A stretch of 64,000 nucleotides of DNA, from contig NZ_ML660186.1 of the NCBI RefSeq assembly GCF_007483665.1, positions 150,523 through 214,522 of the forward strand. Direction: 5' to 3'. Below the pieces are notes generated by a model. That model ran no database searches, was not told where the DNA came from, and saw nothing but the letters and a program-made list of their open reading frames with translations. Each line of letters opens with the position of its first letter. Positions within the stretch are counted from its first letter, which is position 1. This DNA comes from Catellatospora sichuanensis (GTDB lineage: Bacteria > Actinomycetota > Actinomycetes > Mycobacteriales > Micromonosporaceae). This document shows positions 37,583-45,800 of this stretch, piece by piece. Both the position numbers and the translations under genes were made by a program.

Positions 37583-38542
37583 ATGCGCCTACGACATCCC
37601 GACGGACAGACTGTGCACGTGGCGACCGTCGTGTCCGTCGAGAACGTCAAGGACGTGCGCGCGCTACTGAAGACGCTGGACAACCGCGTCGTGCCGCAGC
37701 GCCAGCGCCTGTTCGCGGACGTGCTCAGCGTGAGTCTGCGGCTCGGCCCGATCCTGGCCGCCACCCTCGCCTCCTCGCTCGGGCTGCGCCGACGGCTGCG
37801 CCACGAACTGGCCACCCGACGGCTGGAGGTGGTCACCCTCGACACCGGCCCCGACCTCGCGGCGCCCGACGGCAGCTGGCGCACCTGGTGGATGCACACC
37901 CTCGACCTGGCCCGGGTGCTGGTCGACCTGCTGCCCGAGGACAGCGCCCACGGCTCCATCTCCACCACCCTGCCGCGTTCTGCCGTGCCCGCGCTCACCG
38001 GTGACGAGGCCGACGCCGAGACCGACACCGCGGCCGACGAGGCCCGGCGCGAGCAGCGCGAACGCGAATGGCAGGTGGCGACCCGGTTGATGGCCGACCT
38101 CAGCGGCGGCCTGACCGAGATCGCCTGGCATACCGGTCGGCTCGTCCGGGTCGCGGTCGAAGCCGCGCCGAAGACCCTGATCACCGGTTCGCAGGACGTC
38201 GTGCGGCTGCTGGAGCGCGCCGACCCGGCCCGGATCGGCGCCTGTCTGAGCGCCGCGCAGCTGGCCGACGCCAAGGAGAGCCCGGCTCAGGCGCTCACCC
38301 GGCTGCGCCGAGCGCGGCTGTCCGTGGTGAAGCTGCGGCTGGGGCACCACGCCGACGACAGCGATCTCGGCGCGGTGGCCCGTTCGATGCTGGCCGCTGT
38401 GCTCGGCGGCGTGCACGCAGGCTGCGACCATCTCGAGGTCGACGGCACCGAGGAGCTGGACGCCGCCCGCGACGAGCTGAGCGCGGTGGGACTCGACGGC
38501 GCGGCCGACCGCCCGATGCCGGGAGTCGGCCGCGCCGGTTAG
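37583..38542 (+). CDS. hypothetical protein
   Basis: 319-aa soluble protein with no motif I recognise. Predicted mostly helical and charged; a central acidic/basic stretch (TDTAADEARREQREREW) may be coiled coil. Highly arginine- and alanine-rich with ordinary codon use, so probably genuine. It stands alone; its stop is 18 nt from the converging small gene behind it. Confidence 0.6.
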   Translation: MRLRHPDGQTVHVATVVSVENVKDVRALLKTLDNRVVPQRQRLFADVLSVSLRLGPILAATLASSLGLRRRLRHELATRRLEVVTLDTGPDLAAPDGSWRTWWMHTLDLARVLVDLLPEDSAHGSISTTLPRSAVPALTGDEADAETDTAADEARREQREREWQVATRLMADLSGGLTEIAWHTGRLVRVAVEAAPKTLITGSQDVVRLLERADPARIGACLSAAQLADAKESPAQALTRLRRARLSVVKLRLGHHADDSDLGAVARSMLAAVLGGVHAGCDHLEVDGTEELDAARDELSAVGLDGAADRPMPGVGRAG

Positions 38543-38560
38543 GTCCGCGCGAAGGGGGCT

Positions 38561-38767
38561 TCAGACCTGCTGGTTCAGCTTGCGCAGGCCCTCGTCGTAC
38601 AGCTTCGCGGCCTGCGCCTGGACCAGGCCCGCCGCTTCCTGCACCGTGGGGTGCTCCATCACCTTGCGGGTGGTGGCCACCAGGTCGTCGTAGGTCTGGC
38701 GTCCGGCACGCGTGCCGAACACGAACCCGACGGCCGCACCCGCGGCGAACCACACCAGCTTCCCCAT
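38561..38767 (-). CDS. small YtxH-like membrane-anchored protein
   Basis: 68 aa. One N-terminal hydrophobic helix LVWFAAGAAVGFVFGTRAG, then a charged helix (QTYDDLVATTRKVMEHPTVQE... AAKLYDEGL). The Gly-rich helix followed by RAGR is the YtxH-type pattern. The ATG has GAGGAGG 4 nt upstream. Role unknown; such proteins appear under stress or envelope conditions. Confidence 0.75.
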   Translation of the reverse strand: MGKLVWFAAGAAVGFVFGTRAGRQTYDDLVATTRKVMEHPTVQEAAGLVQAQAAKLYDEGLRKLNQQV

Positions 38768-38854
38768 CGTGCCTCCTCAGCATCGATCGCGTGATACGTC
38801 CCATCCTGCCTGGTGTGGGCACGCCGCGACACCAGACCGGCCAGGGTTACCCGT

Positions 38855-38883
38855 TTGCCATACCCGGGGGACCGTCCTGTAGT
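38855..38883 (+). promoter_or_regulatory. tRNA-Asn promoter
   Basis: TTGCCA (38855-38860) and TGTAGT (38878-38883) with 17-bp spacing, ~50 nt upstream of the tRNA. Confidence 0.5.
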
Positions 38884-38935
38884 CTTGTCGAGGCGCGCCG
38901 CTGAGGAGAGATCCGCAGGGTCGCCAAGAGCACAT

Positions 38936-39011
38936 TCCCCTGTAGCTCAATTGGCAGAGCAGCCGGCTGTTAACCGGCAGGTTCTTGGTTCGAGTCCAAG
39001 TGGGGGAGCCA
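38936..39011 (+). tRNA. tRNA-Asn (GTT), CCA encoded
   Basis: Complete cloverleaf: acceptor 38936-38942/39001-39007 (last two pairs G-U), anticodon loop CTGTTAA with GTT at 38969-38971, T-loop TTCGAGT, discriminator G39008, encoded CCA 39009-39011. Confidence 0.96.
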
Positions 39012-39020
39012 GCACACGAA

Positions 39021-39048
39021 ACCCCGGCCCTAGGGCCGGGGTTTTTTT
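39021..39048 (+). terminator. Rho-independent terminator after tRNA-Asn
   Basis: ACCCCGGCCC-TAGGGCCGGGGT perfect 11-bp stem ending in seven T residues. A textbook intrinsic terminator, unusual in this window, where most hairpins lack a T-run. Confidence 0.92.
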
Positions 39049-39185
39049 GCGTCTTCCGCGCTCAACAAAAGCGAATAAAAGACGTGTCTGACGGTTTTGC
39101 TGCATTTGATGCTTTTAATAGCCATATGCTCCGTCTCGGTGTTTTCGCACCTCACACGTCATCTCACGCAGCGGAGGCATTGCGT

Positions 39186-40652
39186 ATGAGAACCGCACGA
39201 ACCAACCCGACCCGCCAGGTGGCGCACGGCGCACTACTGAGCCTGGCGCTGCTGACCTCGGTGGCCTCTGCAGCCGCATTCGGCGCGCAGACGGTCCCCA
39301 TGACCAAGGTGGGCCTGAGCAAGGCCGCCCTGCAGACCCTGACCACCCTCGCGTCTGATGACGTGCCCATCGGCGGCGTGATCAGTGACACCGCCACCCT
39401 GGTCGGCACCGAAGGCCCCGGCTCGCTCAGCTTCTCCCTGTACGGCCCGGACGACGACACCTGCACGACCCTGGTGACCACCCTGGGCCCGGTCGCCGCC
39501 CCGGGCGACGGGTCCTTCCCGTCGGGTGACTTCACGCCGACGACTGCCGGGCTCTACCGGTGGGTCGCGGAGTACACCGATCAGAACGGCAGGACGATCA
39601 CCTCGGACTGCGAAGACACCGCCGAGCACGTGGTGGTCAACCAGGCCACGCCGACGTTGCGAACGCTCGCCTCCGACGACGTCTCGCTCGGCGGATCGGT
39701 CTTCGACCGGGCGCGGCTCACGGGCGGTTTCCAGCCCACCGGGACGATCACGTTCAACCTGTACCCGGACGTCGGCTGCGAAGAGGCGCCGGTGGAGACG
39801 TCGACCGTGCCGGTGAGCGGCAACGGGCCGTACCAGTCCGCCCCGTTCACGCCGACCGCGCCGGGCACCTACCACTGGCGGGCCGACTACAGCGGTGACG
39901 CCAACAACACCGCCGCCGGGACCGCGTGCAACGACCCGCTCGAGGACGTCGTCGTCAGCCCGCTGGCCACGCCGACGATCACCACCCAGGCATCCCCCGA
40001 CGTGGACCTGGGTGGCACGATCAGCGACACCGCGACCCTGACCGGGGGCAACAACCCGACCGGCATCATCACCTTCACCCTGTTCGGGCCGGACGACGCG
40101 GAATGCGCGGGCGAACCGGTGGTGACCGATGGTGTGGTGGTGGCGGGCCCCGGACCGTTCACCTCGGCCGGGGTCATCCCGACGGAGCCGGGCACCTACC
40201 AGTGGATCGCCGCGTACAGCGGAGACGCGAACAACGCCGAAACGACCACCGCCTGCGGCGATGCGGGCGAGAGCGTCGTCGTTCGGGCGGTGCCGGTGAC
40301 GCCGAGGCTGGTCACGGAGGCGTCGCGCGACACCTTCGTCGGCAAGCGGGTCCACGACACGGCGACCCTGTCCGGCGGTGCCGACCCGACCGGCACCATC
40401 ACCTTCAGCCTGTACGGCCCGGGCGACGCGACCTGCTCGCGTACCCCGGTCTTCACCTCCACCGTGACGATCAACGGCAACGGCGTGTACCCGTCCGGAA
40501 CGTTCCGGCCCACCACACCCGGCACCTACCAGTGGATCGCCGCCTACAGCGGTGACTCCGACAACGAGGCCGTCAGCACCACCTGCGACGACGAGAACGA
40601 GCGCGTGGTCGTGCGGAAGAAGGCGCCGTACGGGCCCAAGCCCCGCCCGTAA
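39186..40652 (+). CDS. secreted protein of four Ig-like repeats
   Basis: 488 aa. Signal peptide (~1-38: ALLSLALLTSVASAAAFGA). Four ~95-residue repeats, each opening LASDDVP/VSLGG- or ASPDVDLGG-type, with DTATL, GTITFSLYGPDD-type strand, a mid Cys, (V)YPSGTFRPTTPGTYQWIAAYSGD-type block and a second Cys (e.g. STTCDD). Each repeat therefore probably carries one disulfide. No sorting signal or catalytic domain; ends in a basic Pro tail. Likely an extracellular adhesive or structural protein. ATG 39186 has GGAGG 9 nt upstream; ATG 39126 is an alternative. Confidence 0.75.
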   Translation: MRTARTNPTRQVAHGALLSLALLTSVASAAAFGAQTVPMTKVGLSKAALQTLTTLASDDVPIGGVISDTATLVGTEGPGSLSFSLYGPDDDTCTTLVTTLGPVAAPGDGSFPSGDFTPTTAGLYRWVAEYTDQNGRTITSDCEDTAEHVVVNQATPTLRTLASDDVSLGGSVFDRARLTGGFQPTGTITFNLYPDVGCEEAPVETSTVPVSGNGPYQSAPFTPTAPGTYHWRADYSGDANNTAAGTACNDPLEDVVVSPLATPTITTQASPDVDLGGTISDTATLTGGNNPTGIITFTLFGPDDAECAGEPVVTDGVVVAGPGPFTSAGVIPTEPGTYQWIAAYSGDANNAETTTACGDAGESVVVRAVPVTPRLVTEASRDTFVGKRVHDTATLSGGADPTGTITFSLYGPGDATCSRTPVFTSTVTINGNGVYPSGTFRPTTPGTYQWIAAYSGDSDNEAVSTTCDDENERVVVRKKAPYGPKPRP

Positions 40653-40664
40653 GACGTGATCATC

Positions 40665-40699
40665 CTGGTGGGCCCGGCGGTCGCCGGGCCCACCAGTTT
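40665..40699. terminator. hairpin between Ig-like and kinase-like genes
   Basis: Perfect 15-bp stem 40665-40679/40682-40696 (2-nt loop) followed by TTT, between converging stops at 40652 and 40713. Confidence 0.8.
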
Positions 40700-40712
40700 G
40701 TATACGGGCAGG

Positions 40713-41528
40713 TCACCGCGGTGCCGTCGCCGCCCGCCAGGCGACGGCGAGCTCGCCGACCGTGGCGTGGCGGTGCTCGGGGCACGGATCGGTCGCCCTG
40801 GTGATCACGGCCGACTGGCGGTCATCGCCACGCCAGGCGGACTCGGCGTCGCCGGCGTCCAGCAGCAGCCGCAGCGTCCGGCCCAGGGTGAACACCGTCG
40901 TCCGCTCGTCGATCACGGCGCCGCGGCGGAACTCCTCCGGGGCCATGAACCTCGTCGAGCCGGGCAGCCGGTCGGCCTCCAGCGTGAACGGGCCCGGCCG
41001 GTACTCGTCCACGTCGACCACGTGCATCCGGGACGCGGCGAAGTCGTAGAGCAGGCAGCCGTCGTAGAAATCCACCGCGACGAAGCCGGCCGCGGCGACC
41101 GCGACGTGCGCGTCGAGCACCGCGTCCAGCGCCGCCTCGACCCGGTCGGTAGGCAGCGCCCGGAAACGGGCCATCGCCCCGTCCGGATCCGTGCGCACCG
41201 CGGCCCCGCGCGGATCCGTCGGGTACAGCACACCGCCGTCCAGCCACGGGTACACCAGCGCGGCCTCGCCCGAGCGCAGCCGGTAGGCGGCCAGCGGAGC
41301 GGCGATCGCCTCGTGCGCGACAGCCGCGTGCACGGCCAGCGCCCGATGCAGCGACCCGTCGTGCCGGGCCCGGAAGGTCTTCACGAAGCGCTGCCCGGCG
41401 AGGGTGGCCACCCCGTACGAGACGCAGCCGGAGCCCTGCAGCTCGAAGGCGGCGAAGCGGGTGCCCAGGGAGTCGAGCCAGGCGGGCAGGTCGGCGTCGA
41501 CGGGGGTCGGGATCAGCGGACGCGGCAT
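40713..41528 (-). CDS. protein-kinase-like protein
   Basis: 271 aa with the order of a kinase fold: a Gly-poor ATP loop, QRFVKTFRARHD (Lys of beta-3), AHVAVAAAGFVAVDFYDGCLLYDF in the catalytic-loop position (Asp of VDFYDG), HVVDVDEYRPGPF in the DFG position (Asp of VDE), and GSTRFMAPEEF as the APE motif. The motifs deviate from Hanks kinases, so activity is not certain; aminoglycoside-kinase-like folds are an alternative. ATG 41528 starts the conserved part. Target unknown. Confidence 0.65.
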   Translation of the reverse strand: MPRPLIPTPVDADLPAWLDSLGTRFAAFELQGSGCVSYGVATLAGQRFVKTFRARHDGSLHRALAVHAAVAHEAIAAPLAAYRLRSGEAALVYPWLDGGVLYPTDPRGAAVRTDPDGAMARFRALPTDRVEAALDAVLDAHVAVAAAGFVAVDFYDGCLLYDFAASRMHVVDVDEYRPGPFTLEADRLPGSTRFMAPEEFRRGAVIDERTTVFTLGRTLRLLLDAGDAESAWRGDDRQSAVITRATDPCPEHRHATVGELAVAWRAATAPR

Positions 41529-41684
41529 GTCGCGACGGTAGGGGACCGCCTCCGCGGAGGCGATCGGATATCGCGCCCGGCCCTGGCGGGCATGCCCGAC
41601 CGGCCAGGAGTGTCGCACCGATATCGGGCGTGTGAGCAGCGGCGCAGATTCGCTACGCTATGCAGCGCCGGGATGGTCCGGCGC

Positions 41685-41761
41685 GGGGCGGTAGCTCAGC
41701 AGGTTAGAGCAGGGGACTCATAATCCCTCGGTCGCGGGTTCGAGTCCCGCCCGCCCCACCA
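41685..41761 (+). tRNA. tRNA with CAT anticodon (Met), CCA encoded
   Basis: Acceptor GGGGCGG/CCGCCCC (41685-41691/41751-41757), D-arm GCTC/GAGC, anticodon loop CTCATAA, T-stem GCGGG/CCCGC, discriminator A41758, CCA 41759-41761. Elongator Met is most likely; a lysidine-modified Ile tRNA has the same anticodon and cannot be excluded by eye. Its 3' end borders an integrase remnant. Confidence 0.93.
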
Positions 41762-41790
41762 GGCCATCCTGCGTCTGAGCTGGGCGTCTC

Positions 41791-42113
41791 TCATTTATGC
41801 GGATCTTGTTGATTGACGGCGTACCCGGCCGGTCGGTATGTCTGCCCGATGTGTGCCCGGGCGCGACTCCGCCGCGGGACGACCCGCGCGGCCGCCTCCG
41901 CGGCCTCCCGTGCCACCTCCGACGGGACGCTGAGTAGGTGTCCGGCGTGAGCCCGACCGCCGAGTGCTGGAGCACCTCCTGGACCACCTTCATCTCGTTG
42001 CCGGCGGCTGGGGCGATGGTCGTCGCGCCGTGCCGGAGGTCGTGCAACCGGATCGGCGGGCCACCCGCTGCGGGCAGCGAGCCAGTCGAACAGGTCCGAG
42101 ACCTTCGATCTGG
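41791..42113 (-). pseudogene. tyrosine recombinase (integrase) remnant
   Basis: C-terminal piece of a phage-type integrase broken by two frameshifts. One frame gives SKVSDLFDWLAARSG (to ~42063). A second gives PPIRLHDLRHGATTIAPAAG and EMKVVQEVLQHSAVGLTPDTY, with the catalytic R-H-x-x-R (HDLRH) and later His (~42062-41937). The first frame resumes with LSVPSEVAREAAEAAARVV. The N-terminal two thirds are missing. Position directly after tRNA-Met is the classic attachment site for such elements. Confidence 0.78.
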
Positions 42114-42240
42114 GTCTGCCCGACACCGACGCCAACGCGGCCGAGTTCGGTTATGTCGGGTCCGGAAACAGCCGTTCGGCGTTTGCGAAGGCATGGGTGG
42201 TGGCGTGGGCCGAGTGCGGCACGCACGCGTTCCTGGCCAC
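42103..42240 (+). pseudogene. IS4-type transposase fragment
   Basis: Forty-six codons on the plus strand reading LGLPDTDANAAEFGYVGSGN, then RSAFAKAWVVAWAECGTHAFLA. This resembles the N-terminal third of IS4-family transposases (LPDTxANxxxFG...FPxxRxVALxECGTHA). No start, catalytic DDE residues or inverted ends. It abuts and slightly overlaps the broken integrase, marking an insertion that was later deleted. Confidence 0.6.
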
Positions 42241-42838
42241 ACGATCGCGCTGTACCTGATCGAACCCCGAGCAGCATGATCAAACTAAGCTACGCGGCAT
42301 TTTGGTCTTGACCCGGCTTGCCGAGGACGTTACGTTCCGCGAGCGGATCTCGCATCCGTGATCCACAGTGGATGACAACGGGGAGTTCGTGTCATGGTCG
42401 CCATGTCGCGTCTAAAGGTATGCGCTGCAGCCACATCACGAGCGGTGTTCACATTGCACGATGCCACGCGTCGTGGCTGCCGCTCCGGTCACTGCCGCAT
42501 CTCTCACGGGTGATGGCAGCAGCCCCGGGTGCGGCTCAGATCCTGCAGGAGCAACCGTCCGTGTGATCCACGCTGATGGGCAAAGAGGCGGCTCTGTCGC
42601 GGTCGCCGTCGGCGCGATCGCGCATACCCTCTCCACCTGCAACGGCTGCCTCGTCGCCGTATGACGTGGCCGGCCGAACCGCCACCCGGGCGCCGGCCGG
42701 TGCCGTCAATGCGCCGTGTCGGTTCCGGCGATGAGCGGATCCCTGACGTGGCTCCGGCTGATCGGGACTGCCGTGGTCCGGCCAGGACGCGATCGCGGCC
42801 ACTGTTCGTGCAACTTCAACGGGGAATCGGAGAAGACC
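42241..42838. other. degenerate intergenic region before the polymorphic toxin
   Basis: ~600 bases with lower GC to ~42480 and no ORF that looks coding. Probably decayed element DNA plus the toxin promoter. ATGs at 42716 and 42731 are in frame with the toxin but give a non-conserved, Cys- and Trp-bearing extension. Confidence 0.5.
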
Positions 42839-45800
42839 TTGAGTTTGTCATCTGGCTTCGTGACAGCCAGGCCGCATCGGTGGGACGCGACCAGGCGCCG
42901 GGCGCTCGTCGCGGCCCTGACGGCGCTGGTGCTGCTGTCGGTGCTGCTGCGCGCCACTCCGGCGCGGGCGGAAGCACCACCCATCGCCGTGGACCGATCA
43001 CTCGCGGTGACGGCATGGCTGTACGGCGGTGCGCAGGTTCGGGTGGCGGCCGAGGCCGCGCTGGTGGGTTCCGACGAGCAGGTGCGGGCGTTCCTGGACG
43101 AGGGCTGGGCTCAGGCGCAGCGGATCGACCAGCGCGACGCGGTCGTCAACGTGCTCGGCGAGAGCGGTCCGGCGGTGCGGGCCGCGGCGCAGCAGGCGCT
43201 GGCCGCGGCGGACGGCGGTGACCAGGGTGCGATCTCGGCGTTCCTGGCCGACGGCTGGCAGACGGCGGCCGACATCGATGCGCGGGTGTCGGTCAACCAG
43301 TTGATGGCGTCGGCGGGTCCGCAGGTCCGGGAGGTGGCGCAGCAGGCGCTGGACTCCGAGGACCCGGCGGTGATGCGGACGTTCCTGGACTCCGGCTGGC
43401 AGGTGCAGTGGCGGACCGACCAGCGGTTGCGGGTCAACCAGGCGATGGCCATGGGTGGTCCGCAGGTGCGGGCGGCGGGGCAGAAGGCTTTGGACGCGGG
43501 GTCGCCGGAGGCGATGGAGGCGTTCCTGGGGTACGGCTGGGCGGTGGCGTCGGCTCGCGACGATGAGGCTGCGACGTTGACGGAGTTGCTGGCGCAGGCG
43601 CAGGCCGCTGGTGAGGTGGCGGCGCAGGAGACGCAGCAGGCGACGCAGGAGGCGGATCGGGCCAAGGCGTCGGCTGAGGCGGCGAAGAAGGCGGCCGAGG
43701 AGGCGGCGGCGGCGACGGAGGCGGCGCGGGACAACACGGCGCAGGCTGCGGCGCATGCCAGGCGTGCGGCGGTCGCCGCGGACAAGGCGGCGCAGGCGGC
43801 GCAGGTCGCGGTGCAGGCGGCTGCGGCGGCTTCGCGGGCGGCGCGCGCGGCGGCCTCGGCTGCGGCGAAGGCCGCCTCGGCTGCGGCGAAGGCGGGTCAG
43901 GCCGCGGCGAAGGCGCGTGGTGTGGCGGCGTGGGCGGCCCGGTTCGGGTCGTGGGCGGGCCCGGCACGGACGGCGGCAGAGGAAGCCAGGGAGATCGCGG
44001 AGCGGACGCGGGACTTCGCGGAGAATGCCGACCAGGCCGGCAAGGCGGTGCAGGCGAACAACACGGCTGTCGCGGCGGCCAAGGCAGCGGCGTTGTTCGC
44101 CAAGGCGGCAGCTGATGCCAATGAGGAGGCAGCCGAGCACGCCTACGCCGCGGGTGCGGAAACGGCCGAGGCGGTGGCGGCGGCGCAGCGGGCGCGGGCC
44201 AACGCGGAGCGGGCGCTGCGGGCGGTACAGGCCGCCGAGAAGTATCTGCAGACTGCCATCGCGGCGACGTTCGCGGCGCGGGACGCGGCGTTGCGGGCGG
44301 CCGACAACGCCGATGCCGCTGCGCTGGCGGCGATCGAGGCGGCCGATCATGCCGGTGAGGCCGCGTATGCGGCTTCGCGGGCGACCGAGCATGCCAACGC
44401 GGCGACGGTGGCGGCGCAGGCCGCGCTCGACACGGTGAACCTGGCCGTGGCGGTGTTCGACGCGGCGCGTGAGGCTGACGCCGAGCGTCTGGCGGTGTTG
44501 CGTGACCAGGGCGTGGAGGCGGCGCAGGTCGCCAATGTCGAGTACGAGGCGCAGCAGCGTCAGGTGAACTGGGATGTCGCGCAGTCGGCCAAGCGTGACG
44601 CGCAGACCAACCAGCTGCTGGCGGTGGCGCAGAACCCGGCGACGCCCACGGCGGAGGCGGTGGCCGCGGCGCGGCGGGTCGCGCTGGCGCTGGCGCAGGG
44701 GCCGGGTGCCTGGACGCAGGAGGCTGCGCGGACGGCGCTGGCCGCTGATGACGCCGGGGTGCTGGAGTTCGCGCGGACCGAGATCGTCGCTGCTGCGGCG
44801 CGTGACGACCGGCATGCGGTGATGAACCTGGCGGTCTCGGACAACACGGCGCTGACGACGGCGGCGAACACGGCGCTGGCCGGAAGTGACGCGACGGTCC
44901 GGCAGTTCCTGCTCACGCAGAACTATCCGGGCCGGTACACCCAGGACCGGTTGAAGGTGAACCAGATCCTGGCGACGGCCAACAGCGTGGGCGACGTCGT
45001 CCTGGCGCAGGCGGCGCAAACGGCGCTCAACGCCGAGACGCTGCAGGCACTGCGGGACTTCCTGGACAACGGGCAGTACACCGCGGCGGCCACCGGGCAG
45101 CGGGTGATGGTCAACCAGATCGCTGCCGCCGGAGGTCCGGAGGTCAAGGCCGCGGCGCAGATCGCGCTGGACGGCCCGCCGGTCGGCCTGCGGGAGTTCC
45201 TGAACACCGGCCAGTACACCGCTGCTGAGCGCGATCATGAGCAGGCGGCCCACCTCGCGGTGGTCGGCGGGATGCTCGAGAAGATCAACCAGATCGCCGC
45301 GACCGCGGTGCAGCACTCTCTGGAGGCGCACGCGGTGGCCGCGCAGGCGCGTAACGACGCCGCGCAGGCGGCGGACTACGCCGAGCAGGCGCAGGAGTCG
45401 GCGAACGAGGCCGCCGGCCACGCGATCCAGGCGACGGTGTATGCAGCCCAGGCCACGCAGTCGGTCGACAAGGCAGCCGCGGCGGTGAACACCGCCAAAG
45501 CCGCGGCGACCCGGGCCAACGCCTCGGTGCGCAGCGCGGTCCGGTCCGCGACCTGGGCCGTCCTCTCCCACGAGGCGGCCGTCAAGGCGGCCAACGACGC
45601 CCGTGTCGCCGCCATGGAGGCCGAGGCGTGGGCACGCGTCGCCGGGCTGGACGCCGAGGCGGCTCACGTGGCCGCCAAGGCGGCCCACACGCAGTACATG
45701 GATGCACGAGCCCGAGAGGTCGTCGTGTGCAGTCGCGAGTACACCACGGACTTCGCCCTGAAGTGGCAGGAGTTCCTGGACCCGACCGGCGATGCGAACC

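Noticed and set aside
41718..42242. 174-codon frame ending in GRAGLEPATEGL
   Set aside because: Its end is antisense to tRNA-Met, a well-known annotation artefact; only its centre is real integrase, in a broken gene.
42716..42838. ATG 42716 as start of the polymorphic toxin
   Set aside because: Would add 41 residues before the signal peptide with no ribosome site; kept only as an alternative.
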